The translations under genes and the position numbers were made by a program. A DNA stretch of 64,000 bases from Pseudophaeomoniella oleicola (taxonomy: Eukaryota; Ascomycota; Eurotiomycetes; Phaeomoniellales; Phaeomoniellaceae). Below the pieces are notes generated by a model. It was given only the letters and a program-made list of their open reading frames with translations, had not been told where the DNA came from and did no database searches. The stretch is taken from NCBI GenBank assembly GCA_003868215.1, contig QWDQ01000010.1, forward strand, positions 450,615 through 514,614, given 5' to 3'. Within the stretch, counting starts at the first letter, position 1. Every line of letters starts with the position of its first letter. Below are positions 1 through 10,232 of this stretch, one piece after another.

Positions 1-1805
1 AACGGTGAAACCATCGATCAGATGCAGGTCAAGGCCATTGTCGATTCCTTCGTATCTTTGGGGCTCGACGAAAACGACAGCACCAAATCGACACTGGAGG
101 TATACAGGTTCTATTTCGAGAGGCCCTTCCTATCGGCCACACGCATGTTCTACCAAAATGAGTCGAAACAATTTGTGGCGGAGAATAGTGTTGTGGAATA
201 CATGAAGAAGGCTGATTCCCGCCTAGAGGAAGAGAGGGCGCGTGTCGGCCTGTATCTTCATCTCGATATCATGAAACGATTGATGGATGTCTGCAATGAG
301 GTTCTCATCACCGATCATTCTGTTCTTCTCCGGGATGAGTTCCAAGTCCTTCTTAATAATGAGCGAACAGATGATTTGGAACGAATGTACCGTCTTCTTT
401 CCCGAATAAAGGATGGTCTTGACCCTCTCCGTGTCACTTTTGAAGCTCACGTACGCAAGGCCGGCCTTGCCGCCGTTCAAAAGGTAGCTGCCGGTGGGGA
501 TAGCTTTGAGCCAAAGGTGTATGTAGATGCGCTTCTGGAGATTCACAGCAAGTACCGCCAGCTTGTGGATGTGGCTTTCGCAGGCGAATCCGAGTTTGTT
601 CGGTCGCTTGACAATGCGTGCAAGGAATTCGTCAACCGAAACGATGTTTGCAAGACGAGTTCAGCCAAGTCGCCAGAACTTCTTGCGAGATACACCGATC
701 AATTGTTGAAGAAGGGTGCTAAAACTGCCGAGGAATCCGAGATTGAAGACATGCTCTCGAACATCATGGTCGTCTTCAAATACATCGAAGATAAGGATGT
801 CTTCCAGAAATTCTACTCCCGCATGCTAGCTAAGCGTCTTGTCCATACTAGCTCCGTCTCTGACGATGCGGAGACCAGCATGATAGCCAAGCTCAAGGAA
901 GCATGTGGTTTCGAATACACCAACAAACTGCAACGCATGTTTAACGATATCCAAATTTCGAAGGATCTCAACTCAAGCTACAAAGAGTGGCATGAGAAGA
1001 TCCAAGGCGACAGCGACGAGAAGCGTAGCCTCGACCCGTCTTACCAAATCCTTGGGACAGGGTTCTGGCCGCTCAACGCCCCAGGGACGCCATTCGCTCC
1101 ACCTGGTGAAATAAACAAAGCTATGGAGTCATTCACCGCCTTCTACAACGACAAGCACAGCGGACGTAAACTGACCTGGTTGTGGCAATTGTGTAAAGGC
1201 GAGATCCGGGCAAATTACATCAAAGCGAACAAAGTGCCGTATACGTTCCAAGTTTCAACGTACCAGATGGCTATTTTGCTCTTGTTCAATGACACCGACA
1301 GCCTTGACTATGAAGATATTCGGGAGGCTACAAAATTAAACGACGAGATATTAGAACCCAACATGGGCATCTTGTGCAAAGCCAAGGTTGTCACACTATC
1401 TCCTGACGATGGGAAGCCTCAGCCGGGCACCAAGTATTCTCTGAACTACAATTTCAAGAACAAGAAAATCAAGGTCAACCTGAACATACAAGTTAAAGCC
1501 GAACAAAAGCATGAGGCGGAGGAGACGCAGAAAACGGTGGAAGAAGATAGGAAGTTGCTACTCCAGGTAAGAAGTTAACTCTACTTGTCATAGTATTGAG
1601 TGCTAACATGGGCCAGTCTGCTATCGTGCGTATCATGAAGTCAAGGAAGAAGCTCAAGCACAGCCAGCTTGTCGGGGAGGTGATCCAGCAAGTCAAGGCG
1701 CGTTTCCCGCCCAAGGTTGCAGACATCAAAAAGAACATTGACGCCTTGATGGAGAAAGATTACATTGAGCGATTGGAAGGGGATGAATTAGCATACATTG
1801 CCTGA
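1..1805 (+). CDS. culA: Cullin-1, scaffold of SCF ubiquitin ligases (5' truncated)
   Basis: The reading frame is open from base 1, so the N-terminal part (about 180 residues by comparison with cullin-1 length) lies upstream of the window. Two exons are visible, 1-1566 and 1617-1805, with a 50-nt GTAAGA...CAG intron containing a GCTAAC branch site; 583 residues remain. The cullin homology domain is clear from the stretch [17 protein letters not shown] onwards, which is cullin-1-like rather than cullin-3 or -4-like. The second exon encodes the winged-helix tail with [11 protein letters not shown], whose lysine is the neddylation site of the family, and ends in the usual [15 protein letters not shown]. 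Known role of the family: binds Skp1/F-box proteins at its N-terminus and the RING protein Rbx1 at its C-terminus to ubiquitinate substrates. The 3' end converges on the dimethylformamidase-like gene. Confidence 0.95.
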
Positions 1806-2521
1806 AGATGCTAATGCTGTCCGTGCTGGGAAGCATGGTCCACTCTTAAGCGGAGAGAGCATAACGGCGTTTATGATGGTCATGACGGTGGTCTCTTTGG
1901 GCGAAATACTCACGGGAAAGGTCTTTTATGTCAGGCGAAAAGAAGTCCATTTAGCGTCGTCTGTCTCGGGTTGCAAACTGGGAAGAGAAGAAGAAATACG
2001 AATGAAACATCTGAATAACGAACGAGTGGCTGGTTTCACACGGTCGTCGTCAAGAAACCGGTCAGTTGTCTATCTTCTGGAATAGCTGTATTCTCATCAG
2101 ATAGGTGAGTTCAGGTGAATACCTATGTATCTATCTACCTGGTGAGTAAGGTAGTTATTATCCATAATTTCACGAAATCATTGAATTAGCTGTATTTCTC
2201 TTCTGTCTCTCTGTCTCTCCTGGCAGTACTGTATAGGTAGGTAGGTACCTTACTTACCTATCGACCGATCATTGAATTAGCTAGGTAGGTAGGACAGGGG
2301 GGTCATTTCTTTCACTGCTGCTCCTATAGCGTAGAATAATAAATACCAGCCTAATCACCCAGCGATAAGCGTGAGGTAGGTAGACAGACAGACAGACAGA
2401 CAATTCTTTTTTCTCAATTGAAAGTCCCCAGTCCCCAGTCCCCAGTCCCAATTTTGATAAGAGACAAGATCCTTCTTCTTCTCTTCTTCTTCCAAAGCTG
2501 AGCTAAGCTAGCTAATCTTTA
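1806..2521. repeat. Convergent 3' intergenic region with simple repeats
   Basis: Shared 3' space between the cullin gene and the convergent dimethylformamidase-like gene. No gene is seen. It holds TAGGTAGG-type stretches (about 2235-2295), a GACA tandem near 2382-2402, three to four copies of a CCCCAGT unit near 2427-2450 and a CTT-rich run near 2472-2492. Confidence 0.6.
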
Positions 2522-5136
2522 CTAATTACCAAAACAACCAAACTCCCTCAACACATTCTCCGTCAAAACCGCCACATGATTCCCATAATCCTCATACCCC
2601 ATCGCAACATACCAACTGATACTCCCGACGCTAAACACGGCGCCGCCGCCGCTCGTGCGATAGTACGTCATGTCCGACCGGATCATGTCCGTCTGGGAAC
2701 CGAGCGTGCGCATCATGGGGAACCCGACGTCTTCGGGGAACAGGCCGAAGCGGTCCGAGTGGCCGGTGCTGGAGGCGAGCACGATGATGTTGGTGGGCGT
2801 GCCGTGGTGGAAGTCGATGCGGTCGATTTCGTCGGCGCTGGCGCCGCCGGAGAAGTTGCCGAGGGCGTGGGTGCCGATCAGGGTGTCTGGGGGGATGTTT
2901 TGGAAGAGGGCGGAGGAGAGGGTGGGGTGGGTTTGGGAGAGGTGAGGTGTGCGTTGGTAGGGGACACCTGGAGAGTTGAAGGCCGCTTGTTAGTCATCTG
3001 AGTAGACGGTTTGTGGTCGATCGCACTTTCGTAAGAGGGAACGACGAGGGTCGACTTACCTGGTCCAGCACCTTCGCCGCAGCAGCCGATCCCCACAAGG
3101 TAATTGGCCGCTTTGCCGTTGTCTCGCCAGAGCCCGCCCATCTTGCCATCGGTGGAATGATGACGCTCACCACCTTCCTGATATGATGTTCGAACTCCTT
3201 GTCCCCCTCGGCGGATCTCAGAACGATGTGGTCGAGCTGGATCAGTTGTCGAGACCCAGTAAAACCCATTGCCACCTAGGTACATGAGGTTACCTCCTTT
3301 CTTGACAAAATTCTCGTACGCCATGTATGACCGAAAACTTGGGTATTCGGGATGACACCCGGTAATAAGAGTAACATAAGGCTGAAGGATGTCCACGCCG
3401 TATAGATGCAAGTCATGGTCCGTGACGACATCGTAAGGAATGCCCAGCTTTTCCAAGAAACCGATCATTATCAAATCAGCGGAGAGCTCTCGGGGCCGGT
3501 GACCGGTCCAGTTCACGTAGTCAGGACGGTTGTTGAGCATAGGCCTCTTGGCAGATGAGTGAACAACGCCGCTGCCGTCTCTATGCACGTCGTACTGGGA
3601 CAGGCCGAGATCTTTTCTTCTTTGTTGCTTGTAGAGCGTTTCGTCCTCGTAGAACTTGAAGGAGCCGAACTCATCGGGGACTTCTGCTCGAGCTGGACTG
3701 TTGGGGTCCCACATGTGTTCGTTTGCGTAGGCGAGGTAGGTGAACGTTCCAAGCACTATTGCCGTTCTCGCACCGACCTGCATATAAACATATTAGGATT
3801 TTGAATGATCACGGAGATGGAGGACCAAGACGCTAATTTTGACTCGTAAACCGGGTTGAGGTCGAATCACACATACCTGTGCTGTTGTGGATGGTACTGG
3901 TCTTACGTAGAACACAACCGTCTCTTTCACATCCTTCTCTGTCCCCTGGATCTCTACGCCGTAGACACCAGATCTCGCATTTTGGGGTATTTGAATGGAG
4001 AAATCGGTATTCCAGCAAGCATCATCCAGGTCATCTTCGTGGAAGTGAATCGCACCATACCCATATTGTGCCTTGGTCCAGTCCAGTTCTGTCCCGTCCC
4101 AATTATAACCTTTCATGGCCCGGGTTGGAGCATTGACCAAAAGTCCATTCCGAGAACTACCTGAAACGTCAGTAATCTCGTCCGTCGAAATGCCGATGGA
4201 GAAGTCATATTGGGCCAGATTACGTGGATTGGGACTTGTTGCTTCCAAAATGACTGTGTCAATACGGCCATTGAAATGATTCGTTGGATTGGGAGGCTGC
4301 TCCGAGGCGACGGGGGAGGACACATCCCCTGCAGCAATCAATAACGACTCATCCCCAGAGAACTTCACAGGACTCATGAGCTTCTCCTCAAAGATACGGG
4401 ATTCCGGCGCAGGTTCTGTAAACCTGGCCTGAGGTGTGAATTTCAGTTCAATGGATCCCGATGTTATCGCCCCTTCGATAAGTAGCCATCGTTTGAGTTG
4501 AGGTTTGAAGCCGGTAGATATCACCTGGATAGATGATCCGATGCCAACCCACAATTCAATGATGGCTTCCGGGCTGAGATTAATGGAAAACCCCGTGTTT
4601 TGCACGCCATTCAGAGTTGACAAAATGGTTTGCGGATGATCACAGTCGGTAAGCCACGGCTGGACGTAGAGTGAGAAGTTTACTCCCTGGTCCTCGGACG
4701 TGATACCAATATCCTTGACGAGTCCATAAGACCCTGAAGGAGCTAACTGGAACCGTCCCTTCCGGGTCCCCACAGGGATATCCGGGATCTCCTCGACGCG
4801 TCTCCGTGGACTTTTTGGCCCTTCCCAACCTTGAAGGTAGCGAACGGTGTGATAGTTATACTCGGGCTCTGTGCAGGACACCTGAGATGGCCGTGTTAGT
4901 GACTATCCAGCTTGGGGGTTCTCTCGTCTCGGAACCAAGCTAGGGCCCGCGCTCACGTCTGTGAATTGGCCTTTTCATCGACGGCCTTGTGCAGGGTTGG
5001 ATGGATAGTATGGATAGTATCTGTGGCAGCTTACTTTGATATCGACATTATCACCAGGGGAGACAATCCACGGTTCAGCATAGCCGATGATTTCGGACGG
5101 GTATCCTTCAGGCACCGGAAAGATAGTAGAAGACAT
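2522..5136 (-). CDS. N,N-dimethylformamidase large (beta) subunit-like protein
   Basis: Four exons: 5136-5035, 4881-3877, 3777-3060 and 2967-2522, all GT-AG and phase-consistent, giving 756 residues, close to the roughly 760 of the bacterial large subunit. The ATG at 5136 is the first true ATG of the frame and starts MSSTIFPVPEGYPSEIIGYA. The N-terminal half has the EIIGYAEPWIVSPGD and lectin-like segments of the family. The C-terminal half has LITGCHPEYPS, GGNLMYLGGNGFYW, GGLWRDNG and the terminal MMRTLGSQTDMIRSDMTYYR block. In the Paracoccus enzyme this subunit holds a mononuclear iron site with two tyrosines and a carboxylate, and hydrolyses dimethylformamide to dimethylamine and formate; the HPEY tyrosine is a plausible equivalent (inference). 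The bacterial enzyme also has a small alpha subunit, which I do not find here. No signal peptide. The substrate in this fungus is unknown. Confidence 0.88.
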
Positions 5137-6431
5137 GTTGGACGCTCTGGAGAACTTCGGCACGTTCGACGTGCATTTATCCCCTGTTTTAACATCTTCA
5201 TGTTCTCGGTACTTCGAAGCTTGCTTTCAATCGTGGAAAGATCCGTTATATCGCCGGTGTGCAGTCTTCAGTGTTATCATGCGTCTACATAGTACTCCGT
5301 ATGCTCGTAAGCACTTATCATCGTATGTTATAGTGGGGACGCCGATCCCAGTCTCGGCGAGATAACCGGAAATGAAGCAATGAGAATGCCACGATTGTCA
5401 ATCCGGTTTCATACAGATAGCGATGACTTCCTGGAACTAGGGGGGCCCATCAACCAGGCTTCATGGACGAGATGACCCCATCTTTGGCGTGCCAGTATCG
5501 TTTCTGGAGAATAGTATATCGCGTACATCGGACTAAAGCGACCTCACTAAAGGGAAAGCTTCCCAATAAATTCCAGCCATGAGCGACTGACGGGAATCCC
5601 TGTCACACAAAGAGAAATACCGATGTAGTATTCACTGCTCGACCAGGGCAACGACCAGGTTTTGGAAGGTGGAGATGGAGTCAACCGCTTGGATTTCTCC
5701 TTGGGTGTCCTTGCCATGATTTCGATAACGTCGCAAAATCTCCCTTTGGTGCGACAATCTGCAATCAACACTAAGAGAAGGTAACACGTCTCAACGTTCC
5801 ATCGGAAGTTTTCATCGTGCAATCTTGGAACCGACACTCGTAGACCCAAAATAGGCAGATTGTTGGGGTTAAGATAAGAAAGGAAACCTCCGCAAGTCAG
5901 ATCTAGCGTGAAGCGTACAAAGAAGTACTACGTAGTACACTGCCGGACACATCGCCAACCTTCTTGGCTTGACGCCAATCAAGGAAATTGCAACGTTCGG
6001 TGTTGTTACCACTCTGAGCTGTTGGCTTCAGAGACACGGTACCTGCCTATACCGGAGATCTTGAGTACATGGGCTTTCTCTAGAAATGGGGTTTGCTAGT
6101 TAAACTACGATATTTGGTAGACGGCCATTCTTCGACAATCTAGAGCAAGACGGTAGACTATTAGGAGCAAAGACAAGACCGCGCAGTTACTATTGCATTG
6201 GTCAGTCCAATCTGATACGCCACTGGCAAAAAGCTTCAAATGTCTACGTGTTTGTCTCGCACAGGCAATTGGTGTAGAGTGAATATGACGCATTCGGTAC
6301 GAGATGGTCCTTCAATATCACAAAACTTTTTGAGTATGCAAACTAGCGAGGTATGCCGTAGGGCACTCAGTTCGTACCACAACCGAGCACAGTGCTTTTC
6401 AAAATGTATATCCCTAGGACATCTAATGCCA
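5137..6431. other. Intergenic region between dimethylformamidase-like and PhyH-like genes
   Basis: About 1.3 kb upstream of the dimethylformamidase-like gene and downstream of the dioxygenase gene. No convincing coding exon is seen; a minus-strand open frame of about 100 codons (5547-5849) matches nothing I recognise. A perfect 14-bp palindrome, GTACTACGTAGTAC, lies at 5925-5938. Probably the promoter of the dimethylformamidase-like gene plus non-coding sequence; a decayed gene cannot be excluded. Confidence 0.4.
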
Positions 6432-7580
6432 TCACGCCCCAGCCGCAACCTTCAACTTTTCTTTCCCATGTGCAACACGCTCGCCAGCTTTTGGGTCCAA
6501 GAACATCCGAGGGTCTTTGAAGTCTACCCAGCCAAGCATCGGCTACGTGAAACAAACTTGGTCAGCTCTGGGCATCAATGGGTACATCTGTGAGCAGCAT
6601 GGCGCCGTGGAATGACTTACCTCGCTTATATGATAGCCTAGCAGTTTCTGAATCCGAACTGGCAAGGTCCGAGCAACTTCGAGTGGAACACAAAGGTACT
6701 GATTCTCCTCTTGACGGAGATATCCTCTGGTCATGAAGCAACTGAATAGCAGTCGCTCTTCGTCCTTAGTGGTGTTGGCGCTGCCGCCATGGTAGCAACT
6801 CGAGAGCATTATGAAACCATCACCGGGATTCAACTCAGCGTAATGAGCGAATTCCTCGTCAGGAGGTTGACATGTATCCTCGAGATGGCTACCCGGTATG
6901 AAGCGAGTGGCACCGTTTGCTTTGGTCGTTTTCGTGCCTGCTACGAAAAACCCAATCCCGTATTCTCGAGAGTTGGTCTGATCTGGGTATTTCTCCACCC
7001 GCTGACGGTTTCCATAATGTATATCGTCGTCTCGATGGAGTGGCTGATTGAAGCTGTTCCCTGGCCGAACAGAGAATGAAATGGTGTTGTTCACCTGCGG
7101 CGGAGAAACATTGATGTTGTTCCTGTTTCCGTACCACGGATATGATTTCGTTGTAAGAAACGCTGCACAGACCTCTTGATAGAGTTCGTTTCCGATAATG
7201 TCCATCGCGAACGCCCTCGACTTCCCGACAAGGCCAAATGCCCGACGAGTGCTGGGTGGGAAGAAATTGTCCCCTGCATCCCAAGGAGCATCTGCCTCCA
7301 AAGCAGGTCGTATATCTTTCTCCATCTGAGCCAGTGATTCCTGAGACACGATTCCGCGGACGACAACACCACCAACCCGTTTGAGGCCTTCTACGACATC
7401 CTGGGAATTGGTGTCTGCTGTAAACTCGGGTACTTCTAGTCGTTGACGCTCTGGCCACTGTTTCTTGAAAGCCTCTTGCAGACGGTCGTAAGAAATAGCA
7501 ACATCGTCATACTTGACGGTTGGCGGTGGGATCCGCGCATTGAGCGCATTCTCGTCCGCAGAGACACCGTTTGTAGCCAT
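6432..7580 (-). CDS. Phytanoyl-CoA dioxygenase (PhyH) family 2OG-Fe(II) enzyme
   Basis: Two exons, 7580-6621 and 6542-6432, separated by a 78-nt GTAAGT...TAG intron, giving 356 residues. The fold is recognisable from GFFVAGTKTTKANGATRFIPGSH and NPGDGFIMLSSCYHGGSANT. The iron-binding HxD is seen in QPLHRDDDIHYG, the distal histidine in CYHGG, and a downstream arginine (EERLLFSCFMTRGY) could bind 2-oxoglutarate. The C-terminus reads EPMLGWVDFKDPRMFLDPKA, typical of fungal PhyH proteins found in specialised-metabolite clusters. No targeting signal is obvious. It is divergent from the UNC93-like gene across 568 bp and lies head-to-tail with the dimethylformamidase-like gene, so joint regulation is plausible. 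The substrate is unknown; hydroxylation or desaturation of a small molecule is an inference from the family. Confidence 0.88.
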
Positions 7581-8148
7581 GTTTGAAGGATTTGAAATGT
7601 CTACAGTGTTAATATGAGCAGTGAGAATGAGATTGAGAGAGCTCGGTTACTTTTCTAGAGCCAATATATACCGGCAGACTTTGCCATTATCTACCAGATT
7701 GGATTTGGACTTACATCTCCGAGTTACTTTCATTGCAAGGTCGATTGATACGACTCCTTGAATGGCCCCCGTCGTCAATGTCCATTCACAAAATGATATG
7801 CTGGTATGATCCCGATAACGTTGATCCCCTCGGCATCGGCGCGGAAGAAGATGAGCGATAACAACAGGACAAGTGCCGACGAGACGCCGAAACGATGTGT
7901 TTACTGGCTTCTATCCTAACAACCTCATGCAGATTATCACTGAATTCGGCAAATCAGAGCTTGGCTATTGTACCCATCTACTGATATAGATTCAACCGAT
8001 ATGGCAAGCAACATGATAAACAATTGCGATATAAGAAGACCACACACCTCGGACCGAGGGGGTGGAGGTTCTTCATCTCTTCAGCAGTGGAAGCAGCAGT
8101 ACAGCAGTAGTAGCATTAGTATCAAGAACCAATCCTCCTGCCGCCATC
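7581..8148. promoter_or_regulatory. Divergent promoter region, PhyH-like / UNC93-like
   Basis: 568 bp separate the divergent start codons of the dioxygenase (minus) and the UNC93-like gene (plus). No gene is seen. The last 100 bp before the UNC93 ATG contain CAG/AGC-rich sequence. I cannot point to a specific operator; shared control of the two genes is inferred only from the layout. Confidence 0.4.
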
Positions 8149-10057
8149 ATGTATTTGGACAAGGTCTTCAAGGGCAAACTGCGTATTAATCGCCCGTTCA
8201 ACCAGAACTTTATTATGGGATGGTAAGTCCAAGGCGATGCATCACGACTATCCGGTTTGCATTCATCGACTGACATGGTGCCAGTATCCTCTTCTGTCTC
8301 CCTGGTATCTATCTTGCCCTTACCGGCCTTGGTGCCGGAGGTGGACGACCTGCGTCAACTAGAGTTGCTTCTTTGACAAATTCGTACGCCAGCAGCCATT
8401 GGAGTGTGTTGAATAAGAGAGAGAGCTAACGTCGTCTCAGAATTCTCTATGGTGTTTATACTGTTATTGGCTGGTGCGCTGGGGCAGCGGTCAATTATAT
8501 GAAGCCGAAATTGACAATGTGAGTTTCTTCCCTTGACTAAGAGATGAATGTATGGAAAAGCGGGCAAGTGTATACTGACTGACCGGATCACAGAGCAATC
8601 GGTGCATTGGGTTATCCAGTATATGTCGGATCGCTGTGGTATTTTGACCGAGTAGGAGGTGAAGCATTCCCACTTTTCGGTAAGTATCTTGCCTTAGGAT
8701 TTCAAGTATACTCACATACTGACCTCAAACCGTATAGGTGGTGCATTTTTGGGATTCTGTGCCGCATTGCTATGGACGGCTTCGGGCTTCATACAATTCG
8801 CATACCCAACAGAAGCCGATAAAGCCAAGGTATGTGGAAGCTGAATGGTCCCTATGATTTTCAAGGGAGCGATCTGACACTAGAACAGTATATCACCTGG
8901 CAATGGGTTCTGACCTCTTCTGGCAGTACAGTTGGTGCGCTCATTGCCTTTGGTGCCAACTACCGCCAGACAGAAGCTGTTGGAGTATCTACCGCCGTTT
9001 ATATTGTTTTCATTGTCATTATGTGCGCGTATGTGGAAATTCTTCTTCCCCGAGTCCCGGAGACGTGCTGACAGAAGCGTAGCGCTATTGTGCTCGACCT
9101 TTTACTCATCGTAGCACCAGAAGATGTTGTCAGAGATGACGGCCGTCGAATTGCCATCTTCAAGGAGTACAACTTGAAGCAGGAACTCAAGGGCATCCTG
9201 TCGGTCCTTATTGACCCAAAGATTGTCATCCTGCTGCCAGCCATGTTCGTCGGAGAGATGTGCCTCGCTCTGACCAGCAGTATCAACGGTAAGCCGCCAT
9301 TAGGGGACCATCGTGTCAGTAAGAAGGAAGGACGACCGCTGACAGACTTTCCTCTCCTGTAGCATACTACTTCAACCTGCGAACGAGGTCCCTGAACAAC
9401 CTTCTATTTCAATTCATTATGATCCCAGCACCCATATGTCTAGCCTACGTCATGGACAGCCCAAAGATCCGATCTCGACGAACCAAGGGCTTCCTCGGTA
9501 CCTTAGCCGTCGGCCTGATCACACTCGGCGCAACCGCCGGTCTCCTCGGCTGGGCTATATCGAACAACGTCGACCGCAACCGCACCTCTCCCGCAGTCGA
9601 CTGGAACGACCCCGCCTTCGCCGCCGGCTTCATCCTCTACATCCTCTTCGGCATCATCTACGCCTGCTTCCAGATCACCGTCCAATGGACCCTCTCCGCC
9701 CTCACCAACGACCCCGCCCTCTGCGCCCGCTACGCCGGCGCCTTCAAGGGCACCGTCAGTTTCGGCATGTGCATCTCCTTCACGATCGACTCCCAGAACG
9801 TCAGCTACCGCAACCAGATCATCTACCAGCTCGCCGTGTACGTCGTCGGGCTCGCCTGTCTCTTCTACGTCATCTTCGTGTACGTGAAGCAGACCAACTA
9901 TTTCCTCGAGGATGCCGTCATCGTGCCGGCTGCCATCGAGGAGAAATTGTTGGTCGACGGGACGATTCCGCCGGAGCAGGCGGAGAGAGAGCACATCAAG
10001 GAAGAGATTGCGGAAGGGAAGGTCTCGCCTCATGAGGAGTTGAGATCGGTGGATTGA
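8149..10057 (+). CDS. UNC93-like multi-pass membrane protein
   Basis: Eight exons: 8149-8222, 8285-8383, 8441-8518, 8594-8679, 8738-8829, 8889-9028, 9083-9288 and 9363-10057. All junctions are GT-AG and phases agree, giving 489 residues. The start ATG gives MYLDKVFKGKLRINRPFNQN, which leads into a first hydrophobic segment, CILFCLPGIYLALTGLGAG, characteristic of fungal UNC93-like proteins (related to the major facilitator superfamily). About ten to twelve hydrophobic segments follow, with the YPVYVGSLWYF and SGFIQFAYPTEADKAKYITWQW blocks typical of the family. The C-terminus is hydrophilic and acidic. Functions in fungi are mostly untested; a transport or transporter-regulating role is inferred. 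Codon use from about 9430 to 10000 is strongly C-ending, unlike the AT-richer 5' exons. Confidence 0.9.
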
Positions 10058-10232
10058 TCTCCTCCTGGCTATGTATAGTAGTCATCTAAACACCGTCGAC
10101 GTTATGTATAGTCAAAAGCAGCGGGGAGGAAAGAGAAAGTAGAAATTTGCTCTAAAAATGGGAGGAGCACAGGTATAGAACCAATAGTACGAATGGCTGC
10201 CGCCTGAAATTCAATTGTGCATCAATACTACA

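Noticed and set aside
9436-10035. 199-codon second frame inside the last UNC93-like exon, and a 176-codon antisense frame
   Set aside because: They arise from strongly GC-ending codons of the real exon; their translations are Arg- or Asp-rich and unlike proteins.
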